A stretch of DNA of 64,000 bases. Source: Pseudomonas mendocina (GTDB taxonomy: Bacteria; Pseudomonadota; Gammaproteobacteria; Pseudomonadales; Pseudomonadaceae). Positions 57,598-64,000 of this stretch are shown here, in pieces. Under the pieces are notes generated by a model that was not told where the DNA came from, made no database searches, and was given only the letters and a program-made list of their open reading frames with translations. The translations under genes and the position numbers were made by a program. The stretch lies in assembly GCF_900636545.1 (NCBI RefSeq), contig NZ_LR134290.1, positions 4,464,001 to 4,528,000 of the forward strand, written 5' to 3'. Numbering within the stretch: the first letter of the stretch is position 1; each line of letters starts with the position of its first letter.

Positions 57598-57933
57598 ATG
57601 AACACTCTAGACCCCAGCACTCTCACCAGCCCCCGCGCCTACGCTTCCGCCGTATTGGCCGAGGCGGCGCTCGACCGCCGCCAGTGGCTGATGGAGCGCT
57701 GCCCGGTCGATTGGCGCGCCCAGGTCGAGGAGCACGTCAAGAGCGCATTTCCGAAAGTCGCAGCCTACCGTCGTCACCGTGCCGGCCGGGAAGAACAGGC
57801 GCGCGAGAAGCCACCGGCCGCACAGCGCCGCGATGCCACGCCAAAGCCCCGCCCCGTATCACGCTCGGCCCCCGAGGTGGGTAATGCGGCTATCGCCAAG
57901 CTACGTAACGCCATCGGCAAGGGTGCCGCATGA
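57598..57933 (+). CDS. Phage protein downstream of mor, unknown
   Basis: The 111-residue protein (MNTLDPSTLTSPRAYASAVL...) has a Pro/Arg-rich C-terminal half (about 66-95). It is the first gene after mor and overlaps the endolysin gene by 4 bp. A role in lysis control or regulation is possible, but nothing is recognised. Confidence 0.6.
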   Translation: MNTLDPSTLTSPRAYASAVLAEAALDRRQWLMERCPVDWRAQVEEHVKSAFPKVAAYRRHRAGREEQAREKPPAAQRRDATPKPRPVSRSAPEVGNAAIAKLRNAIGKGAA

Positions 57934-58463
57934 GCCTGCGTGGACGTATCGCAGCCGGCACTCTGTTGCTGGCCAGCACCGGCCTTATGGCCTTTCTGGG
58001 CACCTGGGAAGGTGACGGGCAAAACACCGTCTACGGCGACAAGCTGGCCCGTGGCCTGCCCACCGTATGCAAGGGCATCACCAAGCACACCAGCCCTTAC
58101 CCGGTAATCGTCGGTGACTACTGGTCGGACGAGCGCTGCGAAGAGGTAGAGCGCCTTGTTGTCAGCAACGGCCAGCTGGAGCTGGCGGACTGCATCACCA
58201 ACCAGGACATCAGCCAGAAAACCTTCGACGCGCTGAGCAGCCATGGCCACAACTTTGGCAACCCGTCTACATGCGCAAGCCGGGCCGTCGTCCTGATCAA
58301 CCGGGGGCGCGTGGCCGAGGGCTGCAATGCCCTTGCATGGGGGGCGGATGGCCGCCCGGTGTGGGCATACGTCACCGATGCCAATGGACGCCTGGTGTTC
58401 GTGCGGGGGCTGCACCTTCGCCGCCTGGATGAGCGCCGCCTGTGCCTGGAGGGTCTGCAATGA
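57930..58463 (+). CDS. GH24 endolysin with N-terminal SAR domain
   Basis: The 177-residue lysozyme has a weakly hydrophobic N-terminus (GRIAAGTLLLASTGLMAFLG), like signal-anchor-release endolysins that are exported by Sec and stay tethered until the membrane is depolarised. The T4-like catalytic triad is probably Glu27, Asp37 and Thr45 (WEGDGQNTVYGDKLARGLPT). Spanin genes follow directly. Confidence 0.85.
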   Translation: MSLRGRIAAGTLLLASTGLMAFLGTWEGDGQNTVYGDKLARGLPTVCKGITKHTSPYPVIVGDYWSDERCEEVERLVVSNGQLELADCITNQDISQKTFDALSSHGHNFGNPSTCASRAVVLINRGRVAEGCNALAWGADGRPVWAYVTDANGRLVFVRGLHLRRLDERRLCLEGLQ

Positions 58464-59098
58464 AGTGGCTCAGCGTCCTGCGTCCCTTACTGCCGTTTGC
58501 CGTGACACTGGGTGTTTTGGCAGGCGTTTACTTGCTGATCGATCAGCTTGAGCAAGCGGCATATCGCCGTGGGTTTGGCATGGCCCAAACCGAAGGCGCC
58601 CTTGCCCTGGAAACGCTGCGCGGCGAGCACCAGGCCCAGGAGCTGGCCCGCTCCCTGGCCGCCGAGGCCGATGCCAAAGCCGCCGCAAAACGCCTGCAGG
58701 AAGAGCAGGCCCGTAACGACAAGCTCGCGTCAGACCTGGCCGAGCAGCAACGCCAACACCGCAAAACAACCGACTACCTCTCAGGGGAGATTGCCCGTGT
58801 CGCCGACCTTTACCGGGAGGCGCTCGACGCGCCGCCTAAGCCTCTACCTGCTTGCGTGTTCACTGCTGGCTGGGTGCGGATTTATGACGAAGCAACCGGC
58901 GCCCGAGCCGCAATGTCCGGCGCCGCAGATTCCGGCCGAGCTGCTGCGCAAGGCCCCGACCCCGTCGCCGCTGAGCAACTCGATTCAGGCCTCAGCCAGG
59001 CCGCTCTCCTGGGACACCACATCCAGTACGCCGAGCAGTGCCGCAACACAGCGGCACAGCTGGACGCTCTGATCGACGCGGTCTTGGGGGGCAAATGA
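58460..59098 (+). CDS. Inner-membrane spanin (Rz-like)
   Basis: The 212-residue protein has one N-terminal transmembrane segment (LLPFAVTLGVLAGVYLLIDQ) and a long Ala/Glu/Gln/Lys-rich coiled coil (about 50-110), the layout of i-spanins that join the membranes during lysis. It overlaps the endolysin stop by 4 bp. A second ORF for the outer-membrane partner is embedded in the +1 frame. Confidence 0.8.
   Translation: MKWLSVLRPLLPFAVTLGVLAGVYLLIDQLEQAAYRRGFGMAQTEGALALETLRGEHQAQELARSLAAEADAKAAAKRLQEEQARNDKLASDLAEQQRQHRKTTDYLSGEIARVADLYREALDAPPKPLPACVFTAGWVRIYDEATGARAAMSGAADSGRAAAQGPDPVAAEQLDSGLSQAALLGHHIQYAEQCRNTAAQLDALIDAVLGGK
58797..59072 (+). CDS. Embedded outer-membrane spanin lipoprotein (Rz1-like)
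   Basis: A 91-residue ORF lies wholly inside the i-spanin gene in another frame. It starts with GTG preceded by AGGGGAG at 7-bp spacing. The signal RRLSLYLLACSLLAGCGF has a canonical lipobox LAGC with mature Cys27. The mature part is Pro-rich (QPAPEPQCPAPQIPAELL), typical of Rz1. A TTG two codons upstream is another start. This is the classic embedded Rz/Rz1 arrangement. Confidence 0.8.
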   Translation: MSPTFTGRRSTRRLSLYLLACSLLAGCGFMTKQPAPEPQCPAPQIPAELLRKAPTPSPLSNSIQASARPLSWDTTSSTPSSAATQRHSWTL

Positions 59099-59412
59099 TG
59101 GTGATGGATTTTACGCAGGCCGTGACCTGGGCCATTTCGCTGCTGGGCATCTTCAGCACGTTGGTTTTCGGCCTGGTCAAGCTGCTGTTGAGCCAGATGG
59201 AGAAACGCCTGGGCGAACGCTTTGCCTCCCAGGAAAAGGAGATCGCGAAGCTGGCCGAGCTGGAGCGCGACTTCCTGCGCTTCCAGGCAGAACTGCCTAT
59301 GCAGTACGTCCACCGCCAGGACTACGTGCGAAACCAAACAGTGATCGAAGCCAAGCTGGACGGGCTACGGGACAAGCTTGAAGTCGTCCAGATGAAAGGA
59401 GCCAATCAATGA
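59095..59412 (+). CDS. DUF2730-like membrane protein (gp25 type)
   Basis: The 105-residue protein has one membrane segment (AVTWAISLLGIFSTLVFGLV) followed by a coiled coil (SQMEKRLGERFASQEKEIAK). The layout is like DUF2730 proteins of Mu-like phages (Mu gp25 position); a holin role is possible but not shown. The start may be either of two adjacent ATGs (59095 or 59098) after a GGGGGG site. Confidence 0.7.
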   Translation: MMVMDFTQAVTWAISLLGIFSTLVFGLVKLLLSQMEKRLGERFASQEKEIAKLAELERDFLRFQAELPMQYVHRQDYVRNQTVIEAKLDGLRDKLEVVQMKGANQ

Positions 59413-59717
59413 TCAACATCGATACCGCCAAGGTTCGCCGTGAGTCGATGCGCTGGTACATCCTGCTCACCCTCAATAACGCGCGGCCGGTAGACCCGCA
59501 TGAAGCTCTGGTGCTTTCCACTATCCAGGGCATTCATAGCGATGCGACCCAGCATGAGGTGCGCCGCGAGCTGGATTACCTGGCCGACCGCAGCCTAGTG
59601 ACGCTCGACAAGCGCCCGGACGGGCAATGGGTGTGCGGCCTGACCCACTACGGCGTCGACGTGGCCGAGTACACCATTCCCTGTAACCCCGGCATTGCCC
59701 GGCCGGTGCGAGGCTGA
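59409..59717 (+). CDS. gp26-like (VpaChn25_0724-type) winged-helix phage protein
   Basis: The 102-residue protein has a winged-helix look (MRWYILLTLNNARPVDPHEA, TQHEVRRELDYLADRSLVTL). Such proteins lie at the gp26 position between gp25 and the small terminase in Mu-like phages. It overlaps the gp25-like gene by 4 bp. The exact role is unknown. Confidence 0.75.
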   Translation: MINIDTAKVRRESMRWYILLTLNNARPVDPHEALVLSTIQGIHSDATQHEVRRELDYLADRSLVTLDKRPDGQWVCGLTHYGVDVAEYTIPCNPGIARPVRG

Positions 59718-59721
59718 GCCT

Positions 59722-60234
59722 ATGCCACCGCGCAGCAAGGTTGGCCAACTACCGGCCGAGGTGAAGGCCTGGCTGGACCAGGCGCTGATCGAGAGCAACT
59801 TCTCGGGCTATGAATTGCTCTCGGCCGAGCTGGCCGAGCGCGGCTACAGCATCGGCAAGTCGGCGCTGCACGCCTATGGCCAGGGCTTCGAAGAACGGCT
59901 GTCCGCGCTAAAAGTGGCCAGCGAACAGGCGCGCGCCGTGGTTGCCGCTGCCCCCGATGAAGAAGGCGCTGTCAACGAAGCCTTGATGCGCCTGGTGCAA
60001 GAGCACCTATTCAAGCTGCTGCTGACGGATGGAAAACAGATCGACTTGCCCAAGGTGGCCAAGGCTGTGGCCGAGCTGGGCCGGGCCTCGGTCGTGCAGA
60101 AGAAGTGGCAGAGCGAGGTGCGTGCCAAGGCCGAGTCGGCCGCTGCCCAGGTCGAGAAGATCGCCCGCAAGGGCGGCCTCAATGCCGAGACTGTGGACGC
60201 GATCCGCCGTGAGATTCTTGGGGTGGCAGCGTGA
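59722..60234 (+). CDS. DUF3486 small-terminase-like protein (gp27 type)
   Basis: This 170-residue protein starts MPPRSKVGQLPAEVKAWLDQ, the DUF3486 signature with a helix-turn-helix (GYELLSAELAERGYSIGKSA). Mu gp27 is thought to be the small terminase subunit that recognises packaging sites. Its TGA overlaps the GTG start of the large terminase gene (GTGA). Confidence 0.85.
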   Translation: MPPRSKVGQLPAEVKAWLDQALIESNFSGYELLSAELAERGYSIGKSALHAYGQGFEERLSALKVASEQARAVVAAAPDEEGAVNEALMRLVQEHLFKLLLTDGKQIDLPKVAKAVAELGRASVVQKKWQSEVRAKAESAAAQVEKIARKGGLNAETVDAIRREILGVAA

Positions 60235-61805
60235 ACGCCACCAGCGAGCACAAGCTATCCCCCCTGCATGAGGCCGTATCGGGCGGCCGGGTGCCCGGTA
60301 CGCCTGTCGTCCTGCTTCCGTATCAACAGCGCTGGGTAAATTTGCGTGCGCCACTCAAGGTCGGTGAGAAGAGCCGGCGTATCGGCCTTACTTGGGCTGA
60401 GGCCGCCGACAACGTCTTGGTCGCGGCCAGCGCCACGGTGGCCGGTGGGATGAACGTCTACTACCTGGGCTACAACCAGGACATGACCGTCGAATACATC
60501 CAGTCCTGTGCGATGTGGGCGCGGGCATTCAACTATGCGGCGGGCGAGATCGAGGAAGCTATATGGCACGACGAGGACGCAGATAAGAACATCAAGACGT
60601 ACATCATCACGTTCCCCTCGGGCTATCGCATCGTTGCCCTGACCAGCCGGCCCAGCAACTTGCGGGGCCGCCAGGGCGTGGTAGTGATCGACGAGGCGGC
60701 GTTCCACTCTGACCTGGCCGAGCTGCTCAAAGCGGCATTGGCGCTGCTCATCTGGGGTGGTGAGGTGCATGTGATCAGTACCCATAACGGCACCGACAAC
60801 CCGTTCAACGAGCTGATCGACGAGATACGGGCAGGCAAGCGCAAGGGCGAGCTATTCCGCTGCACCTTCAAGGAGGCCGTGGCCGATGGCTTGTACAAGC
60901 GCGTATGCCTGCGCAAGGGCATCCCTTGGGCTGAGGCCGAAGAGCTGGAGTGGGTACAAGACGTTTACAGCTACTACAGCGATGCGGCCGAAGAGGAGCT
61001 GGATTGCGTGCCCAGTCAGGGCGGCGGGACTTTCCTTAGCCTTGCGATTCTTGAAGCCCGCAGCCGCTCCAGCGTGCCGGTATTGCGGCTGTCTTACCCC
61101 GTTGGGTACGAAGTAATCGCCGAGCCTCTACGCCTGGTCGATAGCTTGGCCTGGTGCGAGCGCGAATTAGCGCCGCTTTTGGCACAACTGCCGGCCGGTG
61201 CCTGGAGTTTCTACGGCATGGACTTCGCCCGTAGCGGCGACCTTTCTGTGATTGTTCCATTGCTCCAGGAGCAGGACAGCCGCAAGCGGCCGCCCTTCAT
61301 GGTCGAGCTGCGAAACGTCCCCTTCAAACAGCAAGAGCAAATCCTGTTCTTCATCGTCGACCGCCTGCCTAACTTCATGGCCGGTGCCAACGACGCACGG
61401 GGCAATGGCCAGGCGCTGGCCGAGGCGGCAGCCGTGCAGTACGGCCACAACCGCATCAGCCAGGTGATGCTTACCGAGGGCTGGTATCGAGACAACATGC
61501 CCGGCCTCAAGGCCGACCTCGATGACGGGACGCTGTACGACCTGCCATCGGACCGTGACGTGATAGCCGATCTGCGTGCATTCCGCATGGTCAAGGGCGT
61601 GGCCCGAATTCCTGAGTCCAGGACAAACGAAAAAGGCGCGGCCCAGCGCCACGGCGACGCCGGTATCGCCATTGCCCTTGCCCGCTTCGCCAGCCGGATG
61701 GACATCGAGCAATACGGCTATGAGGCCGTGCGCTCCAGCAACAGCAATTCATTTGAAGACGACGACACGTTCAGCGGCGGCCGCAACGTGGGAGGTGTGT
61801 GGTAA
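60231..61805 (+). CDS. Large terminase subunit (gp28 type)
   Basis: The 524-residue protein begins with GTG. The ATPase half has RIGLTWAEA as a degenerate Walker A and GVVVIDEAAFH as Walker B; VISTHNG is the coupling motif. The nuclease half has MDFARSGDLSV and GANDARGNGQ, placing metal-binding aspartates. It packages phage DNA into heads, and its TAA overlaps the portal ATG by 1 bp. Confidence 0.92.
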   Translation: MNATSEHKLSPLHEAVSGGRVPGTPVVLLPYQQRWVNLRAPLKVGEKSRRIGLTWAEAADNVLVAASATVAGGMNVYYLGYNQDMTVEYIQSCAMWARAFNYAAGEIEEAIWHDEDADKNIKTYIITFPSGYRIVALTSRPSNLRGRQGVVVIDEAAFHSDLAELLKAALALLIWGGEVHVISTHNGTDNPFNELIDEIRAGKRKGELFRCTFKEAVADGLYKRVCLRKGIPWAEAEELEWVQDVYSYYSDAAEEELDCVPSQGGGTFLSLAILEARSRSSVPVLRLSYPVGYEVIAEPLRLVDSLAWCERELAPLLAQLPAGAWSFYGMDFARSGDLSVIVPLLQEQDSRKRPPFMVELRNVPFKQQEQILFFIVDRLPNFMAGANDARGNGQALAEAAAVQYGHNRISQVMLTEGWYRDNMPGLKADLDDGTLYDLPSDRDVIADLRAFRMVKGVARIPESRTNEKGAAQRHGDAGIAIALARFASRMDIEQYGYEAVRSSNSNSFEDDDTFSGGRNVGGVW

Positions 61806-63376
61806 TGGCTGAATCCGTGATCGTTGACGCCCAAGGCCGGCCGATCCATAAAACCGAGCTGCTCCAGGAGCTGGTTCAAGCCAGCACCACGGGCGTCTAT
61901 CAAGCGTGGACGGTCGAGTCTGTCTCGGCCACCCTCGACCCGGCGCGCCTGCGCTCGATCCTCAATGCCGCCGCCCAGGGTGACCATTACTCGTACCTCA
62001 CCCTGGCCGAGGAAATGGAGGAGAAAGACCCGCACTATGCCGCCGTGCTGGGCACGCGCAAGCGGGCCGTCTCCGGGCTGCCAGTCGTTGTCGAGGCCGC
62101 GAGCGAGGACGAACACGACGAGCAACTGGCAGAAGCTGTGCGCGAGCTGGTCGAGGCGCCCGAGTTCAGCGACATGCTCGATGACCTGCTCGATGCCATT
62201 GGCAAAGGTTTCTCTGTCGCCGAGCCTATCTGGCAACTGATCGGCGACCAGTTCTGGCCAACCCGCTATGAGCACCGCGACCCGCGCTGGTTCCAGTTCG
62301 ACAAGGTCACTGGCCAACGCCTGCAGTTGCGCAGCGAAGGCGGCGATGGTCTGGAGATTCCGCCCGGCAAGTTGATCGTCCACAAGCCGCGCTTGAAGTC
62401 AGGCCTGCCGATCCGCGGCGGTGTCGCGCGCCTGGTGGCCGTGTCGTTCATGTGCAAGGCGTTCGGCCTCAAGGACTGGATGCGCTATGCCGAGCTGTAC
62501 GGTATGCCGCTGCGCATTGGCCGCTATGGGCCGGGTGCCAAGTCGGACGATATCGCCGTCCTGCGCCGTGCCGTGGCCCAGCTCGCGGCAGATGCCGCAG
62601 CCGTAATGCCGGAAGGCATGAAGATCGAGTTTGTAGAGATCGCCAACGCTGCAGGCGGCGCCGAGCTGTTCGAGCGCATGGCCGAGTGGCTCGACAAGCA
62701 GATCAGCAAGGGCGTGCTGGGGCAGACGATGACCACCGATGACGGGTCGAGCCAGAGCCAGGCCAACGTGCACAACGAAGTGCGTATGGACATTCTGCGC
62801 GCCGATGCCAAACAGCTCGCGGCGACGCTCAACCGCGACCTGGTGCAAACCTTCATCGACCTGAACTATGGCCCGCAGGATCGTTACCCGCGCATCGTCC
62901 TGCAGGTGACTGAAGCTGAGGACTTGAAGGCGCTGGCCGATGCCCTCGGGCCGTTCATTGACCGAGGGCTGCCGGTAGAAGCCTCGGCGATCCTGGACAA
63001 GTTCGGCCTGTCCGCGCCCCAGTCCGGCGCCCAGGTGCTGCGCCCGCAGCATTCCATGCAGCCGCTGGCCCTGAACCATCAGCAGCAATCGTGCGCCTGC
63101 TCGGCATGCGGCGAGCGCAAGGCATTGAACGCCGAGCAACCGAAGCGCGACGAGCTGGACGAGCTGGTGGCCGACGAGCTGGGCGACTGGGTTCCGGTGA
63201 TGAAGCCCGTGCTCGATCCGGTGCAGCAGCTGGCGCAGCGGGTTGGAACCTTCGACGAGTTCCGCGCCGGCCTGGCCGGCCTGCTCGAGGAAATGGACGA
63301 CAGCGCCCTGATCGAGCGCCTGGCCCTGGCCGCGTTCAAGGCCCGCGCCACTGGCGACGTGAGCGACCAGCTATGA
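61805..63376 (+). CDS. DUF935 portal protein (gp29 type)
   Basis: The 523-residue portal protein (DUF935) forms the head-tail connector. Characteristic parts are DPHYAAVLGTRKRAVSGLPV, YEHRDPRWFQFD and LKDWMRYAELYGMPLRIGRY. A Cys pair in QQQSCACSACGERKALN near the C-terminus is notable. Its TGA overlaps the next ATG by 4 bp. Confidence 0.92.
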   Translation: MAESVIVDAQGRPIHKTELLQELVQASTTGVYQAWTVESVSATLDPARLRSILNAAAQGDHYSYLTLAEEMEEKDPHYAAVLGTRKRAVSGLPVVVEAASEDEHDEQLAEAVRELVEAPEFSDMLDDLLDAIGKGFSVAEPIWQLIGDQFWPTRYEHRDPRWFQFDKVTGQRLQLRSEGGDGLEIPPGKLIVHKPRLKSGLPIRGGVARLVAVSFMCKAFGLKDWMRYAELYGMPLRIGRYGPGAKSDDIAVLRRAVAQLAADAAAVMPEGMKIEFVEIANAAGGAELFERMAEWLDKQISKGVLGQTMTTDDGSSQSQANVHNEVRMDILRADAKQLAATLNRDLVQTFIDLNYGPQDRYPRIVLQVTEAEDLKALADALGPFIDRGLPVEASAILDKFGLSAPQSGAQVLRPQHSMQPLALNHQQQSCACSACGERKALNAEQPKRDELDELVADELGDWVPVMKPVLDPVQQLAQRVGTFDEFRAGLAGLLEEMDDSALIERLALAAFKARATGDVSDQL

Positions 63377-64000
63377 CCGGGCCGACACGTGAGCCGCTGC
63401 CCGTCCCTGTGCCAAAGGAAGCGCTCGACTACCTGCGCGCCAAGGGCTACCGGGTGGGCTTCGATCACCGCGACGTGTTCCAGGAAGAGCACGCTACGGC
63501 CTGGACGGTGGCCAAGGCCATGCGCCTGGACATCCTTGAGGCGATCCGCGCGGCGGTCGACGAGGCGATCACGGGCGGCCAGGCCTTCGCAGAGTTCAAG
63601 CGGGATCTGCAGCCGCTCCTGGAGAAGCTCGGTTGGTGGGGCCGTGGCGAGCTGCTCGACCCGCTGACCGGAGAGACGCGCGAGGTGCAGCTGGGCAGCC
63701 CGCGCCGCCTGCGAACAATCTATGACGTGAACCTGCGCCAGGCCCATGCGGCCGGCCAGTGGGAGCGCATCGAGCGCACATCGAAGACGCATCCGTATCT
63801 GCTCTATGAGCTGGGGCCGAGCCGAGAGCATCGGCCAGAGCACGTGGCGTGGGCCGGCATCCTGCTGCCCGCCGATGACCCGTGGTGGCAGACGCACTTC
63901 CCGCCCAATGGCTGGGGCTGCAAATGCCGGGTTCGCCAGGTCAGCCGCCGAGAGGCCGAGCGCCTGCAGGCATCAGGGCGCTATATCACGGCCGCGCCCG
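63373..64000 (+). CDS. MuF-type head morphogenesis protein (gp30 type), cut by window edge
   Basis: About 209 codons are visible with no stop. The protein starts MTGPTREPLPVPVPKEALDY and contains the phage Mu protein F signature (RPEHVAWAGILLPADDPWW and HFPPNGWGCKCRVRQVS). MuF is a minor head protein made next to the portal. Whether a toxin domain is fused at its C-terminus, as in some MuF proteins, cannot be seen here. Confidence 0.9.
   Translation, partial: MTGPTREPLPVPVPKEALDYLRAKGYRVGFDHRDVFQEEHATAWTVAKAMRLDILEAIRAAVDEAITGGQAFAEFKRDLQPLLEKLGWWGRGELLDPLTGETREVQLGSPRRLRTIYDVNLRQAHAAGQWERIERTSKTHPYLLYELGPSREHRPEHVAWAGILLPADDPWWQTHFPPNGWGCKCRVRQVSRREAERLQASGRYITAAP

Larger units (their letters stand above)
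47827..64000 (+). mobile_element. Mu-like transposable prophage, left part
   Basis: The element begins with a predicted 5'-TG end and ends beyond the window. Gene order is that of transposable phages: repressor facing left, Ner-like protein, MuA and MuB, Gam, gp16, Mor, lysis genes, gp25- to gp27-like proteins, terminase, portal and MuF. Nearly all rightward genes overlap or sit within a few bases, typical of a phage. It lies about 110 bp after a tRNA, but the transposase mechanism does not need a tRNA target. The first head genes look intact, so the prophage may be functional; the right end cannot be judged. Confidence 0.93.

Noticed and set aside
58548..58796. Upstream part of the ORF that contains the o-spanin
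   Set aside because: The first 80 codons are Pro/Arg/Ser shadow sequence of the i-spanin coiled coil; only the part from the GTG with its own Shine-Dalgarno looks like a gene.

Overview
The window is chromosomal DNA of a high-GC Pseudomonas that is probably not P. aeruginosa. From the left edge to 47.7 kb the gene order follows, in reverse, the P. aeruginosa PAO1 block from trpE (PA0609) to rmcA (PA0575), as recalled from that genome. The intergenic spaces carry Pseudomonas-type REP hairpins. From about 47.83 kb to the right edge lies the left part of a Mu-like transposable prophage.

Region by region. (1) 1-2.8 kb, minus strand: a trp leader peptide, trpE, trpG and the start of trpD. trpE and trpG are contiguous, whereas in PAO1 the R/F-pyocin cluster separates them. 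(2) 3.0-4.4 kb: gph and rpe. (3) 4.5-10.2 kb: an accessory block of semialdehyde dehydrogenase, NCS2-type permease, iron alcohol dehydrogenase and a PAS/sigma-54 activator, with a good -24/-12 promoter before the alcohol dehydrogenase. (4) 10.3-18.1 kb: an ABC transporter matching agtABCD (GABA/5-aminovalerate uptake) and the two-component pair agtSR, whose sensor gene is frameshifted. GABA uptake next to a succinate-semialdehyde dehydrogenase and a 4-hydroxybutyrate dehydrogenase-like enzyme suggests a joint C4 amino/hydroxy-acid pathway. (5) 18.2-29.5 kb: cell-envelope and housekeeping genes (DUF3530 protein, djlA-like, murU, amgK, lptD, surA, pdxA, rsmA, apaG, apaH, glpE). (6) 29.8-34.6 kb: the prkA-yeaH-spoVR stress module. 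(7) 34.7-39.3 kb: a putative lipoprotein, cca, folK, folB, plsY and tsaD. (8) 39.5-47.7 kb: the rpsU-dnaG-rpoD macromolecular-synthesis cluster, the c-di-GMP enzyme rmcA, and a CAT-anticodon tRNA that is probably tRNA-Ile2.

The prophage runs out of the window. Its predicted left end starts with 5'-TG at 47827 and carries three copies of a transposase-site-like motif. After it come a lambda-type S24 repressor facing left, a Ner-like regulator, MuA and MuB transposition proteins, a run of small early genes including Gam, a DUF2786 protein, gp16 and Mor-like genes, a lysis cassette (GH24 endolysin, i-spanin, embedded o-spanin), and the packaging/head genes (gp25- to gp30-like; the last is cut by the window edge).

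The most striking non-coding signal is a pair of type II hammerhead ribozymes in the prophage early/middle region (55368-55430 and 56363-56424). Each starts immediately after a stop codon and lies before the next start codon. Both have the complete catalytic core (GAAA, GUC cleavage site, CUGANGA), and compensatory changes support two stems. They probably cut the polycistronic early mRNA between genes.
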